Assembly: GCF_031884435.1 (NCBI RefSeq)
Contig: NZ_CP134779.1
Span: 6,202,501 to 6,266,500, forward strand
Origin: Bosea sp. 685
GTDB taxonomy: Bacteria; Pseudomonadota; Alphaproteobacteria; Rhizobiales; Beijerinckiaceae
Direction: 5' to 3'
Length of the DNA stretch: 64,000 nt
The translations under genes and the position numbers were made by a program. The notes under the pieces were generated by a model that saw only the letters and a list, made by a program, of their open reading frames with translations, did no database searches and was not told the DNA's origin. Positions 18,799 through 27,837 of this stretch are shown here, in pieces. Each line of letters opens with the position of its first letter. Within the stretch, counting starts at the first letter, position 1.

Positions 18799-20598
18799 AT
18801 GGCGACGGTCGACGACGAACGCAGGATTGTGATCCGCACGCAGCGCTTCGCGCCCATGCTGCGCAAGCGTCTGGCCGTCTTCGGCCGGCGCAGCCTGCGC
18901 GCCATCTCCTCGCGCGCCGCCTCCAGCCTGACGCGGCGCATCGTCGTCCTCAACCTGGCGGGGCTCGTCGCGCTGCTGCTGGGCTTCCTCTATCTCAACC
19001 AGTTCCGCGAGGGTCTGATCGAATCGCGGGTGCAGAGCCTGCTGACGCAAGGCGAGATCATCGCCGGCGCGATCTCGGCCTCGGCGACGGTCGAGACCGA
19101 CACCATCACCATCGACCCCGACAAGCTGCTCCAATTGCAGGCGGGCGAGAGTGCCGGCATCCCCGAAGACCCGCTCGATTTCTCGATCAACCCCGAAAAA
19201 GTCGCGCCGCTGCTGCGGCGGCTGGTGACGCCGACCAAGACGCGGGCGCGGGTCTACGACAAGGACGGGCTGCTGACGCTGGATTCGCGCAATCTCTATT
19301 CGCGCGGCGACGTGCTTCGGCTCGATCTGCCGCGCGTCGGCGAGCCCGACGAGGCGCCCTTGCTGGAGCGCACATGGAACATGCTGCGCAACCGGCTCGG
19401 CCGGGCCGATGTTCCCACCTATGACGATTTCGAGAACGCCAACGGCAAGTCCTATCCCGAGGTGGCGCGCGCGCTGAACGGCACCCCGGCCAGCGTCGTG
19501 CGCGTCAACACGCGCGGGCAGACCATCGTTTCCGTCGCCGTGCCGGTGCAGCGCTTCCGTGCGCTGAAGGGCGTGCTGCTGCTCTCGACGCAGGGCGGCG
19601 ACATCGACGCCATCATCGCCTCCGAGCGCTACGCGATCCTCCAGGTCTTCACGGTGGCCGCCGGCGTGATGATCGTGCTCTCGGTGCTGCTCGCCGGCAC
19701 CATAGCGGAGCCGATCCGCAAGCTCGCCGAGGCGGCGCAACGCGTCCGCAAGGGCGTCAAATCGCGCGAGCAGATCCCCGATTTCGCCGGCCGGCATGAC
19801 GAGATCGGCCATCTCTCGGGCTCGCTGCGGGAGATGACCAAGGCGCTCTACAGCCGGATCGAGGCGATCGAGAGTTTTGCCGCCGATGTCGCCCACGAAC
19901 TGAAGAACCCGCTGACCTCCCTGCGCAGCGCCGTCGAGACGCTGCCGCGTGCCAAATCCAACGAGTCGCGTGGCCGGCTGCTCGCGGTGATCCAGCATGA
20001 TGTGCGCCGGCTCGACCGCCTGATCTCGGATATTTCCGACGCCTCGCGGCTCGACGCCGAACTCGCCCGCAACGACGCCGCCCCGGTCGATATAGGGCAG
20101 GTCCTCGATGCGGTCGTCTCGGTGCAGAACGAGACCCGCCATGAGGCGCGCGCCAGCATCGAGCTCAAGACTGAGCGGCGCGGCCAGAGGCCGGGCGGGC
20201 GCGACGGCTTCCTGGTGATGGGCCATGATTCACGGCTGGGCCAGGTTCTCGTCAACCTGATCGACAATGCCCGCTCCTTCTCGCCGGCCGACAAGCCGGT
20301 GCGCGTCATGCTGTCGCGCGAAGGGGCCGACGTGCTGATCACCGTCGAGGATGACGGCCCCGGCATCGAGCCCCACGCGCTGGAGCGCGTCTTCGAGCGC
20401 TTCTACACCGACCGGCCCAATGAGGGTTTCGGCCAGAATTCGGGCCTCGGCCTTTCGATCTCGCGCCAGATCATCGAGGCCCATCGCGGCTCGATCCGGG
20501 CCGAGAACCGCCTCGGCCCGGCTGACGGGGACGGCGAACAGCCGCGCATCGGCGCCCGCTTCATCGTCCGGCTGCCGGCCGTGCCGCTGGCGGCCTGA
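18799..20598 (+). CDS. chvG: Sensor histidine kinase ChvG (ExoS-like)
   Basis: A 599-aa inner-membrane kinase partner of ChvI. After a basic N-terminus comes TM1 (~45-70, IVVLNLAGLVALLLGFLYL), a periplasmic sensor domain of about 200 residues, TM2 (~282-305, VAAGVMIVLSVLLAGTI) and HAMP. The H box has H366 in DVAHELKNPLTSL; ATP-binding boxes NLIDNARSFSP, VEDDGPGI and GLGLSISR follow. ATG 18799 is preferred over TTG 18790. In Sinorhizobium the periplasmic repressor ExoR holds ExoS off; whether that applies here is inference. Confidence 0.94.
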   Translation: MATVDDERRIVIRTQRFAPMLRKRLAVFGRRSLRAISSRAASSLTRRIVVLNLAGLVALLLGFLYLNQFREGLIESRVQSLLTQGEIIAGAISASATVETDTITIDPDKLLQLQAGESAGIPEDPLDFSINPEKVAPLLRRLVTPTKTRARVYDKDGLLTLDSRNLYSRGDVLRLDLPRVGEPDEAPLLERTWNMLRNRLGRADVPTYDDFENANGKSYPEVARALNGTPASVVRVNTRGQTIVSVAVPVQRFRALKGVLLLSTQGGDIDAIIASERYAILQVFTVAAGVMIVLSVLLAGTIAEPIRKLAEAAQRVRKGVKSREQIPDFAGRHDEIGHLSGSLREMTKALYSRIEAIESFAADVAHELKNPLTSLRSAVETLPRAKSNESRGRLLAVIQHDVRRLDRLISDISDASRLDAELARNDAAPVDIGQVLDAVVSVQNETRHEARASIELKTERRGQRPGGRDGFLVMGHDSRLGQVLVNLIDNARSFSPADKPVRVMLSREGADVLITVEDDGPGIEPHALERVFERFYTDRPNEGFGQNSGLGLSISRQIIEAHRGSIRAENRLGPADGDGEQPRIGARFIVRLPAVPLAA

Positions 20599-20603
20599 AG
20601 CCG

Positions 20604-21095
20604 ATGAGCGCGACGAGCGAGCAATCCAGCGGCATTCTTGCCACCCGCACACCTGCCAGCCGCATCCATGCCAGCACCATCGCGATCGGCGAGGCCGGCA
20701 TTCTCATCCGCGGCCCGTCCGGTTCGGGCAAATCGACGCTGGCGCTGGCGCTGATTGCGACTGCCACGCAAGCGGGATCCTTCGCCAGGCTGGTGGCCGA
20801 TGATCGCACCGAGATCGCCGGCCATGCCGGCCGCCTGCTCGCCCGCCCGGTCGCGCCGCTGGAAGGGCTCGTCGAGCGGCGCGGGCTCGGCCTGACGCCT
20901 GAGCCCTATCTGCCCGCGATCCAGGTCCGGCTGATCGTCGATCTGCTCGCGGAGGAACCGGCGCGCATGCCCGAACCGGAGGATCTGATCGACCGATTGG
21001 CGGGCATCGACCTGCCGCGCCTCAGGCTGGCGGGCCGTTCGGGCGACGAAAGGCTGGTGCTGGCAGCCTTAAAATTGTTTCTGGATCAGCCTTAA
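20604..21095 (+). CDS. hprK: HPr kinase/phosphorylase, short alphaproteobacterial form
   Basis: A 163-aa protein with only the catalytic C-terminal domain of HprK. The Walker A GPSGSGKS is at residues 37-44, and LVADDRTEI and a GRGLGLT-type segment follow. The Firmicutes enzyme has an extra N-terminal domain, absent here as in other Alphaproteobacteria. It phosphorylates and dephosphorylates HPr on serine. It lies 5 bp after chvG, so is probably co-transcribed, tying the envelope two-component system to the nitrogen/carbon PTS. Confidence 0.93.
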   Translation: MSATSEQSSGILATRTPASRIHASTIAIGEAGILIRGPSGSGKSTLALALIATATQAGSFARLVADDRTEIAGHAGRLLARPVAPLEGLVERRGLGLTPEPYLPAIQVRLIVDLLAEEPARMPEPEDLIDRLAGIDLPRLRLAGRSGDERLVLAALKLFLDQP

Positions 21096-21205
21096 GTCGG
21101 GATTTCGACAAGTTTTAAACGCGCCGGCTTGCGCATATCTCGCACCTGCCGCATAAACCGCGACCTTGTCCGGGCGCCACGCGCGCTCTCCAGGCGCCAT
21201 AGTGA

Positions 21206-21607
21206 ATGATCGGACTCGTCCTCGTGACGCATGGGCATCTGGCGACGGAATTCCGCGCCGCGCTCGAACACGTCGTCGGCCCCCAGAAAAACCTCGCCAC
21301 CATCGCCATCGCCCCCGATGACGACATGGAGGGTCGACGCCGCGACATCATCGCCGCCGTCGAGGAGGTCGAAACCGGCCGGGGCGTCATCGTGCTGACC
21401 GACATGTTCGGCGGCACGCCCTCGAATCTCGCCATCTCGGTGATGGAGCCGGGCCGCATCGACGTCGTCGCCGGCGTCAACCTGCCGATGCTGATCAAGC
21501 TCGCCAGCGTGCGCGAGGAAAAGAGCCTCGACGAGGCCGTGACCAGCGCGCAGGATGCCGGACGGAAATACATCACCGTCGCCAGCCGCGTTCTGGCCGG
21601 CAAATAG
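21206..21607 (+). CDS. PTS EIIA component, mannose family
   Basis: A 133-aa EIIA-Man-type phosphocarrier. The phosphorylatable histidine is H9 (GLVLVTHGHLA), and LTDMFGGTPSNLA is the dimer-interface signature. No EIIB, EIIC or EIID transport genes are nearby, so this is the regulatory, transport-free PTS common to Alphaproteobacteria. It lies between hprK and HPr. Confidence 0.93.
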   Translation: MIGLVLVTHGHLATEFRAALEHVVGPQKNLATIAIAPDDDMEGRRRDIIAAVEEVETGRGVIVLTDMFGGTPSNLAISVMEPGRIDVVAGVNLPMLIKLASVREEKSLDEAVTSAQDAGRKYITVASRVLAGK

Positions 21608-21618
21608 GCGCTGACCAG

Positions 21619-21966
21619 ATGAAGACGAGCAGCCAGGTGGATGAGAGGCAAGACGACGAGGATTGCGACTGCCCCGAGCCGGTGATCCCGACCGGCTCGC
21701 TCTATTGCGAATTGCCGATCGTCAACAAGAAGGGGCTGCACGCCCGGGCCACGGCGAAATTCGTGCAATGCGCCTCGAATTTCGACGCCGACATCACCGT
21801 GACCCGCTGCGGCGAGACGGTCGGTGCGACCTCGATCATGGGCATCCTGACGCTGGGAGCCGGCATCGGCTCGACCATCACCGTGGTGGCGAAGGGCCGT
21901 GAGGCGAAAGAGGCGCTGAAGGCGCTGGAAGCGCTGGTCGCTGACAAGTTCGGCGAGGGCGAGTAG
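21619..21966 (+). CDS. ptsH: Phosphocarrier protein HPr
   Basis: A 115-aa HPr-like protein. The His site is H41 in NKKGLHARATAKFV, and the HprK target serine is in the GATSIMGILTL segment. A ~25-residue N-terminal extension, rich in Asp/Glu and with two close cysteines (DDEDCDCPEP), precedes the HPr fold, which is normally only 85-90 residues. It is the last gene of chvI-chvG-hprK-EIIA-HPr. The EI that would phosphorylate it is not in the window. Confidence 0.92.
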   Translation: MKTSSQVDERQDDEDCDCPEPVIPTGSLYCELPIVNKKGLHARATAKFVQCASNFDADITVTRCGETVGATSIMGILTLGAGIGSTITVVAKGREAKEALKALEALVADKFGEGE

Positions 21967-21973
21967 TTCGCCA

Positions 21974-23371
21974 TCAACCGGTCGGGCATGCCTGGGCCGA
22001 TCCAGGCACCGTCATCGCGCACAGGACATTCGCCAGCACACGCGTCGCCTGCATGAAATCGGCGATCGCCATGGCCTCGGCCGGGTTGTGGCTACCCTTG
22101 TCGTTGCGCACGAAGATCATCGCGGCCGCAATGCCGGCATCGGCGAAATCCTGGGCGTCGTGCCCGCCGCCGCTCGCCATGGTCAGGAACGGGATCGACA
22201 ACCCGCTTGCGCTGGCCTGAAGCGCCGCGACCAGCCCGGCATCCATCAAGCCGGGCGTCGCCCGGTCGAACGGGTCGAGCCTGAAGGAGACGCCGCGCCG
22301 GGCCTCGATGTCACGGGCGCTCGCGCGCAGAAAAGCTTCCATGCCGTCGAGCACCGCCACATCCTGGCTGCGGATGTCGATCGCGAAATCGACCTGGCCC
22401 GGCACCTTGGTGATCGAGTGCAGCTCCGCCTCGGTCGAGAATTTCCCGACCGTGACCACCAGGTCTTCCCCCGCAGTGCGGCGGCAGGCCCACTCGCCGT
22501 CCAGCGCCATCACCAGATCGGCCGTCGCGAAGACGGCGTCCTGGCGGTATTCATGCGGAACGGCTCCCGAATGCGAGTAGGCGCCGAGCGCGCTGGCAGT
22601 ACGGGCGCGATAGGCGCCGCGGATGCCGGTGACGATGCCGACGGGAAGCGCGCGGTTCTCCAGAATCGGCCCCTGCTCGATATGCAGTTCGATATAGCCC
22701 GCGATATCGGCGGGGTTCAGGATCGGTGGCCCGGCCTCGATGCGGGCCGCATCGAAACCGGCCTCGTTGATCATCGCGCGCAGCGAACGGCCGGTCGCGA
22801 CATGGATCGCGCTGTCGAGTTCGCCCTCCCAGAGCCGGCCGAGCGCGGCGCGGCTGCCGAAATGGCCGCCATGGCGCCCGACGAACCAGGCGCTGCTCTC
22901 CTCCGCCCTGAACGCCATCAGGACGATGTCGCAATCCGGCTGGAGCCCGGCATCGGTCATCGCCGCGATCGCGACCAAGCCGGCGATGACCCCGGCCGCT
23001 CCGTCGAAATTGCCGCCCTGGCGCACCGAGTCCAGATGCGAGCCGCTGACCCAGGCCGGCAGCTCCGGCCGCCTGCCGGCGAACCGCGCCGACAGGTTGC
23101 CTGCGGCATCGACGGAGACCGCAAGGCCCAGCCCGCGCGCCAGATCGGCGATCAGATCATGCGCTGCCTGCTCGCCCGCCATATAGGAGGTTCGGGTCAC
23201 GCCCGGCCCGTCCAAGCTCAAGGCGCGCAGAGCCTCAAAGATCGAGACGGCGAAGGCCTCGCGGGCGATGACGGCGGCGTCGAGCACGGGGCAAGGCTGA
23301 AAGGCTGCGGCGGTGGCGGTGGCGGTGGCGGACAAGGCTGTCTCCGAAGTGGCGTCGCAGGCGTCGCGCAA
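21974..23371 (-). CDS. Zn-dependent M20-type amidohydrolase (hydantoinase/carbamoylase family)
   Basis: A 465-aa enzyme of the N-carbamoyl-L-amino-acid hydrolase / allantoate amidohydrolase / beta-ureidopropionase family. Metal-site segments are GSHLDSVRQGGNFDGAAGV, AFRAEESSAWF and IELHIEQGPILE, with SGGGHDAQDF near the end. These hydrolyse N-carbamoyl or ureido compounds, but the exact substrate cannot be read. The start is uncertain: TTG 23371 is the longest; GTG 23287 would skip an Ala/Thr-rich stretch encoded by a GGCGGT microsatellite. It is divergent from ahcY. Confidence 0.85.
   Translation of the reverse strand: MRDACDATSETALSATATATAAAFQPCPVLDAAVIAREAFAVSIFEALRALSLDGPGVTRTSYMAGEQAAHDLIADLARGLGLAVSVDAAGNLSARFAGRRPELPAWVSGSHLDSVRQGGNFDGAAGVIAGLVAIAAMTDAGLQPDCDIVLMAFRAEESSAWFVGRHGGHFGSRAALGRLWEGELDSAIHVATGRSLRAMINEAGFDAARIEAGPPILNPADIAGYIELHIEQGPILENRALPVGIVTGIRGAYRARTASALGAYSHSGAVPHEYRQDAVFATADLVMALDGEWACRRTAGEDLVVTVGKFSTEAELHSITKVPGQVDFAIDIRSQDVAVLDGMEAFLRASARDIEARRGVSFRLDPFDRATPGLMDAGLVAALQASASGLSIPFLTMASGGGHDAQDFADAGIAAAMIFVRNDKGSHNPAEAMAIADFMQATRVLANVLCAMTVPGSAQACPTG
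23307..23331. repeat. GGCGGT microsatellite in the 5' end of the amidohydrolase
   Basis: About four tandem copies of a 6-bp unit, encoding alternating Ala-Thr residues (SATATATAA) on the minus strand if the TTG start is used. Possible slippage site. Confidence 0.7.
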
Positions 23372-23451
23372 AATCTGCTGTCTCCTCCTAGCCCAGCAAA
23401 GCGCCGGCCAACAGGAGCGGCCCTGCGTCGCTGACTCTCCTCCTCGAACGG

Positions 23452-23485
23452 ATCAAAGACATAAAGACATCTTTATATCTTTGAT
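23452..23485. promoter_or_regulatory. SahR-like operator upstream of ahcY (34-bp palindrome)
   Basis: Two nested inverted repeats share one centre (23468/23469). The inner arms are ATAAAGA and TCTTTAT with CA between; the outer arms are ATCAAAGA and TCTTTGAT, each one base further out. Only the single-base spacers and the centre break symmetry. It ends 67 bp before the ahcY start. SahR, an ArsR-family regulator that senses S-adenosylhomocysteine, is reported to use AAAGA/TCTTT-type palindromes before ahcY and methionine-cycle genes in Proteobacteria. No SahR gene is in the window. Confidence 0.7.
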
Positions 23486-23552
23486 TGCGCTCCGCCGCCT
23501 GCGCTGCTAAAGACCCGCCCGTCATTCTAGAACCAGCAGTGGAGCAGCCCCC

Positions 23553-24953
23553 GTGTCGAAGACCGATTACATCGTCAAGGACATCAGCCTCGCGGAATAC
23601 GGCCGCAAGGAAATCAACATGGCCCAGGACGAGATGCCGGGCCTGATGGCGATCCGCGCCGAGCACAAGGGCAAGAATCCGCTCAAGGGCGCGCGCATCG
23701 CCGGCTGCCTGCACATGACCATCCAGACCGCCGTGCTGATCGAGACGCTGACGGAACTCGGCGCCGATGTGCGCTGGTCGTCCTGCAACATCTTCTCGAC
23801 CCAGGACCATGCCGCCGCCGCGATCGCCGCGACCGGCGTTCCGGTCTTCGCCATTAAGGGCGAGACGCTGGAAGAGTATTGGGAATACGTCCTCAAGACC
23901 GCGACCTGGGGCGACGGCGGCACGCCCAACATGATCCTCGACGATGGCGGCGACCTGACCATGCTGATCATCCTCGGCGCCGAGGCGGAAGCCGGCAAGG
24001 CCGAGTTCCTGGACAAGCCGGGCAATGAGGAAGAGACGATCTTCTTCAAGCTGATCAAGCGCGAGCTCAAGGCCAATCCGGGCTGGTTCACCAAGACGCG
24101 CGCCGCGATCAAGGGCGTCTCGGAAGAGACCACCACCGGCGTGCATCGCCTCTACGAGCTGGCCAAGGCCGGCCGCATGCCGTTCCCGGCGATCAACGTC
24201 AACGATAGCGTCACCAAGTCGAAATTCGACAACCTCTATGGCTGCCGCGAGTCGCTGGTCGACGCCATCCGCCGCGGCACCGACGTGATGATGTCGGGCA
24301 AGGTCGCCTGCGTCGCCGGCTATGGCGACGTCGGCAAGGGTTCGGCCGCCTCGCTGCGCCAGGCCGGCTGCCGCGTGCTCGTCACCGAAATCGATCCGAT
24401 CTGCGCGTTGCAGGCGGCGATGGAGGGCTATGAGGTCGTCACCATGGAAGACGCCGCTCCGCGCGCCGACATCTTCGTGACCGCCACCGGCAATCTCGAC
24501 GTGATCACCGTCGACCATATGCGCGCGATGAAGCACCGTGCCATCGTCTGCAATATCGGCCATTTCGACTCGGAGATTCAGGTTGCCGGCCTGAAGAACT
24601 TCAAGTGGGACAACGTCAAGCCGCAGGTCGACGAGGTCGAGTTCCCCGGCGGCAAGCGCATCATCCTGCTCTCGGAAGGCCGCCTGGTGAATCTCGGCAA
24701 TGCGACCGGGCACCCCTCCTTCGTGATGTCCTGCTCGTTCTCGAACCAGACGCTGGCCCAGGTCGAGCTCTGGAACCACCACGCCAAATACGAGAACAAG
24801 GTCTACACCCTGCCCAAGCACCTCGACGAGAAGGTCGCGGCGCTGCATCTGGCCAAGGTCGGCGCCAAGCTGACCGTGCTCAACGATGCCCAGGCCAAGT
24901 ATCTCGGCCTGGCTCCGACCGGCCCGTTCAAGCCGGAACTCTACCGCTACTGA
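23553..24953 (+). CDS. ahcY: Adenosylhomocysteinase
   Basis: A 466-aa NAD-dependent S-adenosylhomocysteine hydrolase, giving homocysteine and adenosine and relieving inhibition of methyltransferases. It has [15 protein letters not shown], the NAD-binding [14 protein letters not shown] and the C-terminal [14 protein letters not shown] that ends nearly all bacterial SahH. GTG 23553 is the start, with GGAG 8 nt upstream. A 34-bp operator lies before it and an intrinsic terminator follows, so it is a single-gene unit. Confidence 0.97.
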   Translation: MSKTDYIVKDISLAEYGRKEINMAQDEMPGLMAIRAEHKGKNPLKGARIAGCLHMTIQTAVLIETLTELGADVRWSSCNIFSTQDHAAAAIAATGVPVFAIKGETLEEYWEYVLKTATWGDGGTPNMILDDGGDLTMLIILGAEAEAGKAEFLDKPGNEEETIFFKLIKRELKANPGWFTKTRAAIKGVSEETTTGVHRLYELAKAGRMPFPAINVNDSVTKSKFDNLYGCRESLVDAIRRGTDVMMSGKVACVAGYGDVGKGSAASLRQAGCRVLVTEIDPICALQAAMEGYEVVTMEDAAPRADIFVTATGNLDVITVDHMRAMKHRAIVCNIGHFDSEIQVAGLKNFKWDNVKPQVDEVEFPGGKRIILLSEGRLVNLGNATGHPSFVMSCSFSNQTLAQVELWNHHAKYENKVYTLPKHLDEKVAALHLAKVGAKLTVLNDAQAKYLGLAPTGPFKPELYRY

Positions 24954-24979
24954 CAGGCGGCATCGGCAAAATCGGATCA

Positions 24980-25012
24980 GGCCCGGCGCAATCGCCGGGC
25001 CTTTTTCTTTTT
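24980..25012 (+). terminator. Intrinsic terminator of ahcY
   Basis: A perfect 9-bp stem GGCCCGGCG/CGCCGGGCC with a 4-nt loop (CAAT), followed at once by TTTTTCTTTTTT. It lies 26 bp after the ahcY stop. Confidence 0.95.
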
Positions 25013-25356
25013 TGGAACAGGCGCGAATTTCACTAAAACTACTACTAATAGTAACTCGACACGATCTGCCGCCTACTGCTTGACGATCGCCGGAGATCTG
25101 TGGCGCGATTTCGAGATTCGCCCGATTTACCATCCATTAAGCACTTCCTGCCGGAGTCTACGGACGATTAGAGTGGGGCTGATTCGGGCCCGCCCCTTTG
25201 CGTGGGCCGGATCGACGCTCTGATCTGGTTGGCGTGGTGGCAGGCGTTGCGTCGGGTCCAGGAGGACGGCGTAACGACCGGCCTCAAGCCCGATTCTCAA
25301 GCGTGCTTGGGTGGCCAGGCAGGCTACCCGCCGCCTTCAACGATAACGGACGCAGG
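25013..25356 (+). promoter_or_regulatory. Upstream region of divL with four GANTC sites
   Basis: About 340 bp without a convincing gene between the ahcY terminator and the divL start. GANTC, the CcrM methylation site of Alphaproteobacteria, occurs at 25115, 25154, 25181 and 25292, a dense cluster for a 5-bp motif with one free base. No other clear structure was seen, apart from a small TACT/AGTA repeat near 25046. The exact divL start and promoter are uncertain. Confidence 0.45.
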
Positions 25357-27837
25357 ATGAGACGGTCGAGGCGACAGAAACGAAGCGGCGGCGGTTGGCG
25401 CAGCCACGCGGTTCTTCCCGGCCTCGCCATCGCGCAGGCGCCAACCGCGACATTCGCCCAGGCCGACTGGCTCGCCCCGCTGCGTAGCGAGACGATGAGC
25501 ACGGGGAGCCTGTCGCTCTTACTCATCGGCCTTACCGTCTTCGCCACGACGACCTCGCTGATCTATGTGCGCGAACGGGGACGCTGGCAGCGCCGCGAAG
25601 CCGAGATGGCCAGCGAACTCGAGACCGCGCGCGGTCATCAGGACCGCCTCGCCGCCTTGCTCGCCGCCGACCCGCAGGTCGTGGTCAGCTGGAGCGGGCG
25701 CGACGCCCAGCCGATCTTCGAAGGCGATAGCGGCTTCCTCGGCGCGCCGGGCGCGACACTGGCGCTGGCCTACGGCGCCTGGGCCCCCCCGGTCGAGGCC
25801 AAGAAGCTGGAGCTCGCCACCGATGCGCTGAAGGAGCGCGGCGAGGCCTTCGGCTTTACGCTGCGCGCCAAGACCGGTCCCTATATCGATGTCGAGGGCC
25901 GTCCCGTCGCCGGGCGCGCGGTGATCCGCTTCCGCGAGGTCACCGGCGAACGTGCACAGGTCATGACCTTGCGCGGCGACCTGGAGCGCCTCTCGTCCGA
26001 TCATTCCGCCCTGATCGCCTTGCTGGCGGGTCTGCAGCAGCCGGCCTGGACGCGCGCAGCGGACGGACGCCTGACCTGGTGCAACGCCGCCTATGCGCGC
26101 GCCGTTGAGGCGACCGACGGCCCCGAAGTGACCAAGAGCGGCCTTGAGCTGCTCGACCGGGGCGAGCGCGAGGCCGCGGCCAAGGCCAGGCGCGAGGGGC
26201 GCATCTTCTCGGTACGGGCGCCGGCCGTCGTCGCCGGGCAACGCCGGACGCTCGACATCCTCGAACTGCCGACGCCTGTCGGTTTTGCCGGCATCGCGAC
26301 CGATATGAGTGAATTGGAGGCCGTGCGGACCGATCTGCAGCGCCAGATGGACGCTCATGTGCGCACGCTCGACCGTTTGAAGACTGCAGTCGCGGTATTC
26401 GACGCTACCCAGCACCTGGTCTATCGCAATACCGGTTTCGACACGCTCTGGTCGCTCGACGCCGGCTTCCTCGACGGCCAGCCGAGCGACAGCGAGATCC
26501 TCGACCGGCTCCGGGCCGAGCGCCGCCTGCCCGAGCTCGGCGACTACCGCAGCTGGAAGGCCAGCGTGCAGGCCGCCTATACCGCGACACGCGCCATCGA
26601 GGATTGGTGGTATCTGCCCGATGGGCGCACGATCCATGTCGTCGCGAGCCCCAATCCGCAGGGCGGCGTGACCTATCTGCTCGACGACGTGACCGAGCGC
26701 TTCACGCTGGAATCGCGCTTCAACGCGCTCTCCCGCACCCAGCGCGAGACGCTGGATTCGCTGCGCGAGGGCGTCGCCGTGTTCGGCTCGGACGGGCGTC
26801 TCAAGCTCTCCAACCCGGCCTTCGCCCAAGCCTGGCGGATTCAGCCCGACATTGCCGGCGCCGCACCCCATATCGACGAGATCGTCAGGCTGTGCCGGCC
26901 GCTCTTTCCGCAGGACGAGGTCTGGAGCGAGCTGCACAGCGTCATCACCGGCGTGCGCGACGCGCGCGAGGATTATGGTTGCCGGATGGAGCGGCGCGAC
27001 GGCTCGGTGCTCGACTGCGCCGCGGCGCCGCTGCCGGACGGCGCGACCCTGATCTCGTTTGCCGACGTGACCGCGAGCGTGAACGTCGAACGCGCCCTGA
27101 CCGAAAAGAACGAGGCGCTGGAGAAGGTCTCTCGCCTGCGCGAGGACTTCGTCCACCACGTCTCCTATGAGCTGCGCTCGCCATTGACCAACATCATCGG
27201 CTTCGCCCAGCTGCTGGGAACGGAGGCGATCGGCGCCCTGAACGAGAAGCAGCGCGACTACACCTCCCATATCGTGCGCTCCTCGGGCGCGCTGCTTGCG
27301 ATCATCAACGACATCCTGGACCTCGCCACGATCGACAATGGCGCGCTGACGCTGGAGCTGAACGACGTCGACGTCGCCGAGACCATCGCCGAGGCGGCGG
27401 CGGGGCTGCACGACCGGTTGACCGACAGCAAGATGAAGCTGCAGGTCGAGATCGCTCCACAGACGGGGCCGTTGCGGGCCGACGGCAAGCGGCTGCGCCA
27501 GGTGCTGTTCAACCTGATCTCGAATGCGATCGGCTTCTCCTCGCCGGGTCAGACCATCACGGTTGGCGCGGTGCGCAGCGGGGGCCAAGTCCGCATCACC
27601 GTCAGCGATCAAGGCCGCGGCATCCCCGCCGAGGTGAAGGAGAAGGTGTTCGACCGCTTCGAGAGCCATTCGCTCGGCTCCAACCATCGCGGCGTCGGCC
27701 TGGGCCTCTCGATCGTGCGCTCGATCGTCGAACTGCATGGCGGGCGCGTCGAGCTCGATTCGGCGCCGGGGCGCGGCACGCGGGTGACCGCCGTGTTCCC
27801 GTCCGAGGGCCTGCCGCTTTCGGATGCGGCGGAATGA
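25357..27837 (+). CDS. divL: DivL-type PAS sensor pseudokinase (Tyr in the H box)
   Basis: An 826-aa kinase-like protein from ATG 25357; the start is tentative. A hydrophobic segment (LLLIGLTVFATTTSLIYV) is followed by several PAS-like regions and a dimerisation box reading HHVSYELRSPLTN. There the phospho-accepting His is replaced by tyrosine (about residue 604). The ATP-binding boxes remain: NLISNAIGFSSPG, DQGRGIPAEV and GVGLGLSIVRS. Tyr in the H box marks DivL, which reads DivK phosphorylation and controls CckA, and so CtrA, in Caulobacter and rhizobia. The gene precedes tsaE and overlaps it by 4 bp. Confidence 0.9.
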   Translation: MRRSRRQKRSGGGWRSHAVLPGLAIAQAPTATFAQADWLAPLRSETMSTGSLSLLLIGLTVFATTTSLIYVRERGRWQRREAEMASELETARGHQDRLAALLAADPQVVVSWSGRDAQPIFEGDSGFLGAPGATLALAYGAWAPPVEAKKLELATDALKERGEAFGFTLRAKTGPYIDVEGRPVAGRAVIRFREVTGERAQVMTLRGDLERLSSDHSALIALLAGLQQPAWTRAADGRLTWCNAAYARAVEATDGPEVTKSGLELLDRGEREAAAKARREGRIFSVRAPAVVAGQRRTLDILELPTPVGFAGIATDMSELEAVRTDLQRQMDAHVRTLDRLKTAVAVFDATQHLVYRNTGFDTLWSLDAGFLDGQPSDSEILDRLRAERRLPELGDYRSWKASVQAAYTATRAIEDWWYLPDGRTIHVVASPNPQGGVTYLLDDVTERFTLESRFNALSRTQRETLDSLREGVAVFGSDGRLKLSNPAFAQAWRIQPDIAGAAPHIDEIVRLCRPLFPQDEVWSELHSVITGVRDAREDYGCRMERRDGSVLDCAAAPLPDGATLISFADVTASVNVERALTEKNEALEKVSRLREDFVHHVSYELRSPLTNIIGFAQLLGTEAIGALNEKQRDYTSHIVRSSGALLAIINDILDLATIDNGALTLELNDVDVAETIAEAAAGLHDRLTDSKMKLQVEIAPQTGPLRADGKRLRQVLFNLISNAIGFSSPGQTITVGAVRSGGQVRITVSDQGRGIPAEVKEKVFDRFESHSLGSNHRGVGLGLSIVRSIVELHGGRVELDSAPGRGTRVTAVFPSEGLPLSDAAE

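Noticed and set aside
23372..23552. SAM or SAH riboswitch before ahcY
   Set aside because: The symmetric element is a DNA-type double palindrome with no pseudoknot-like pairing I could find; a repressor operator explains it better.
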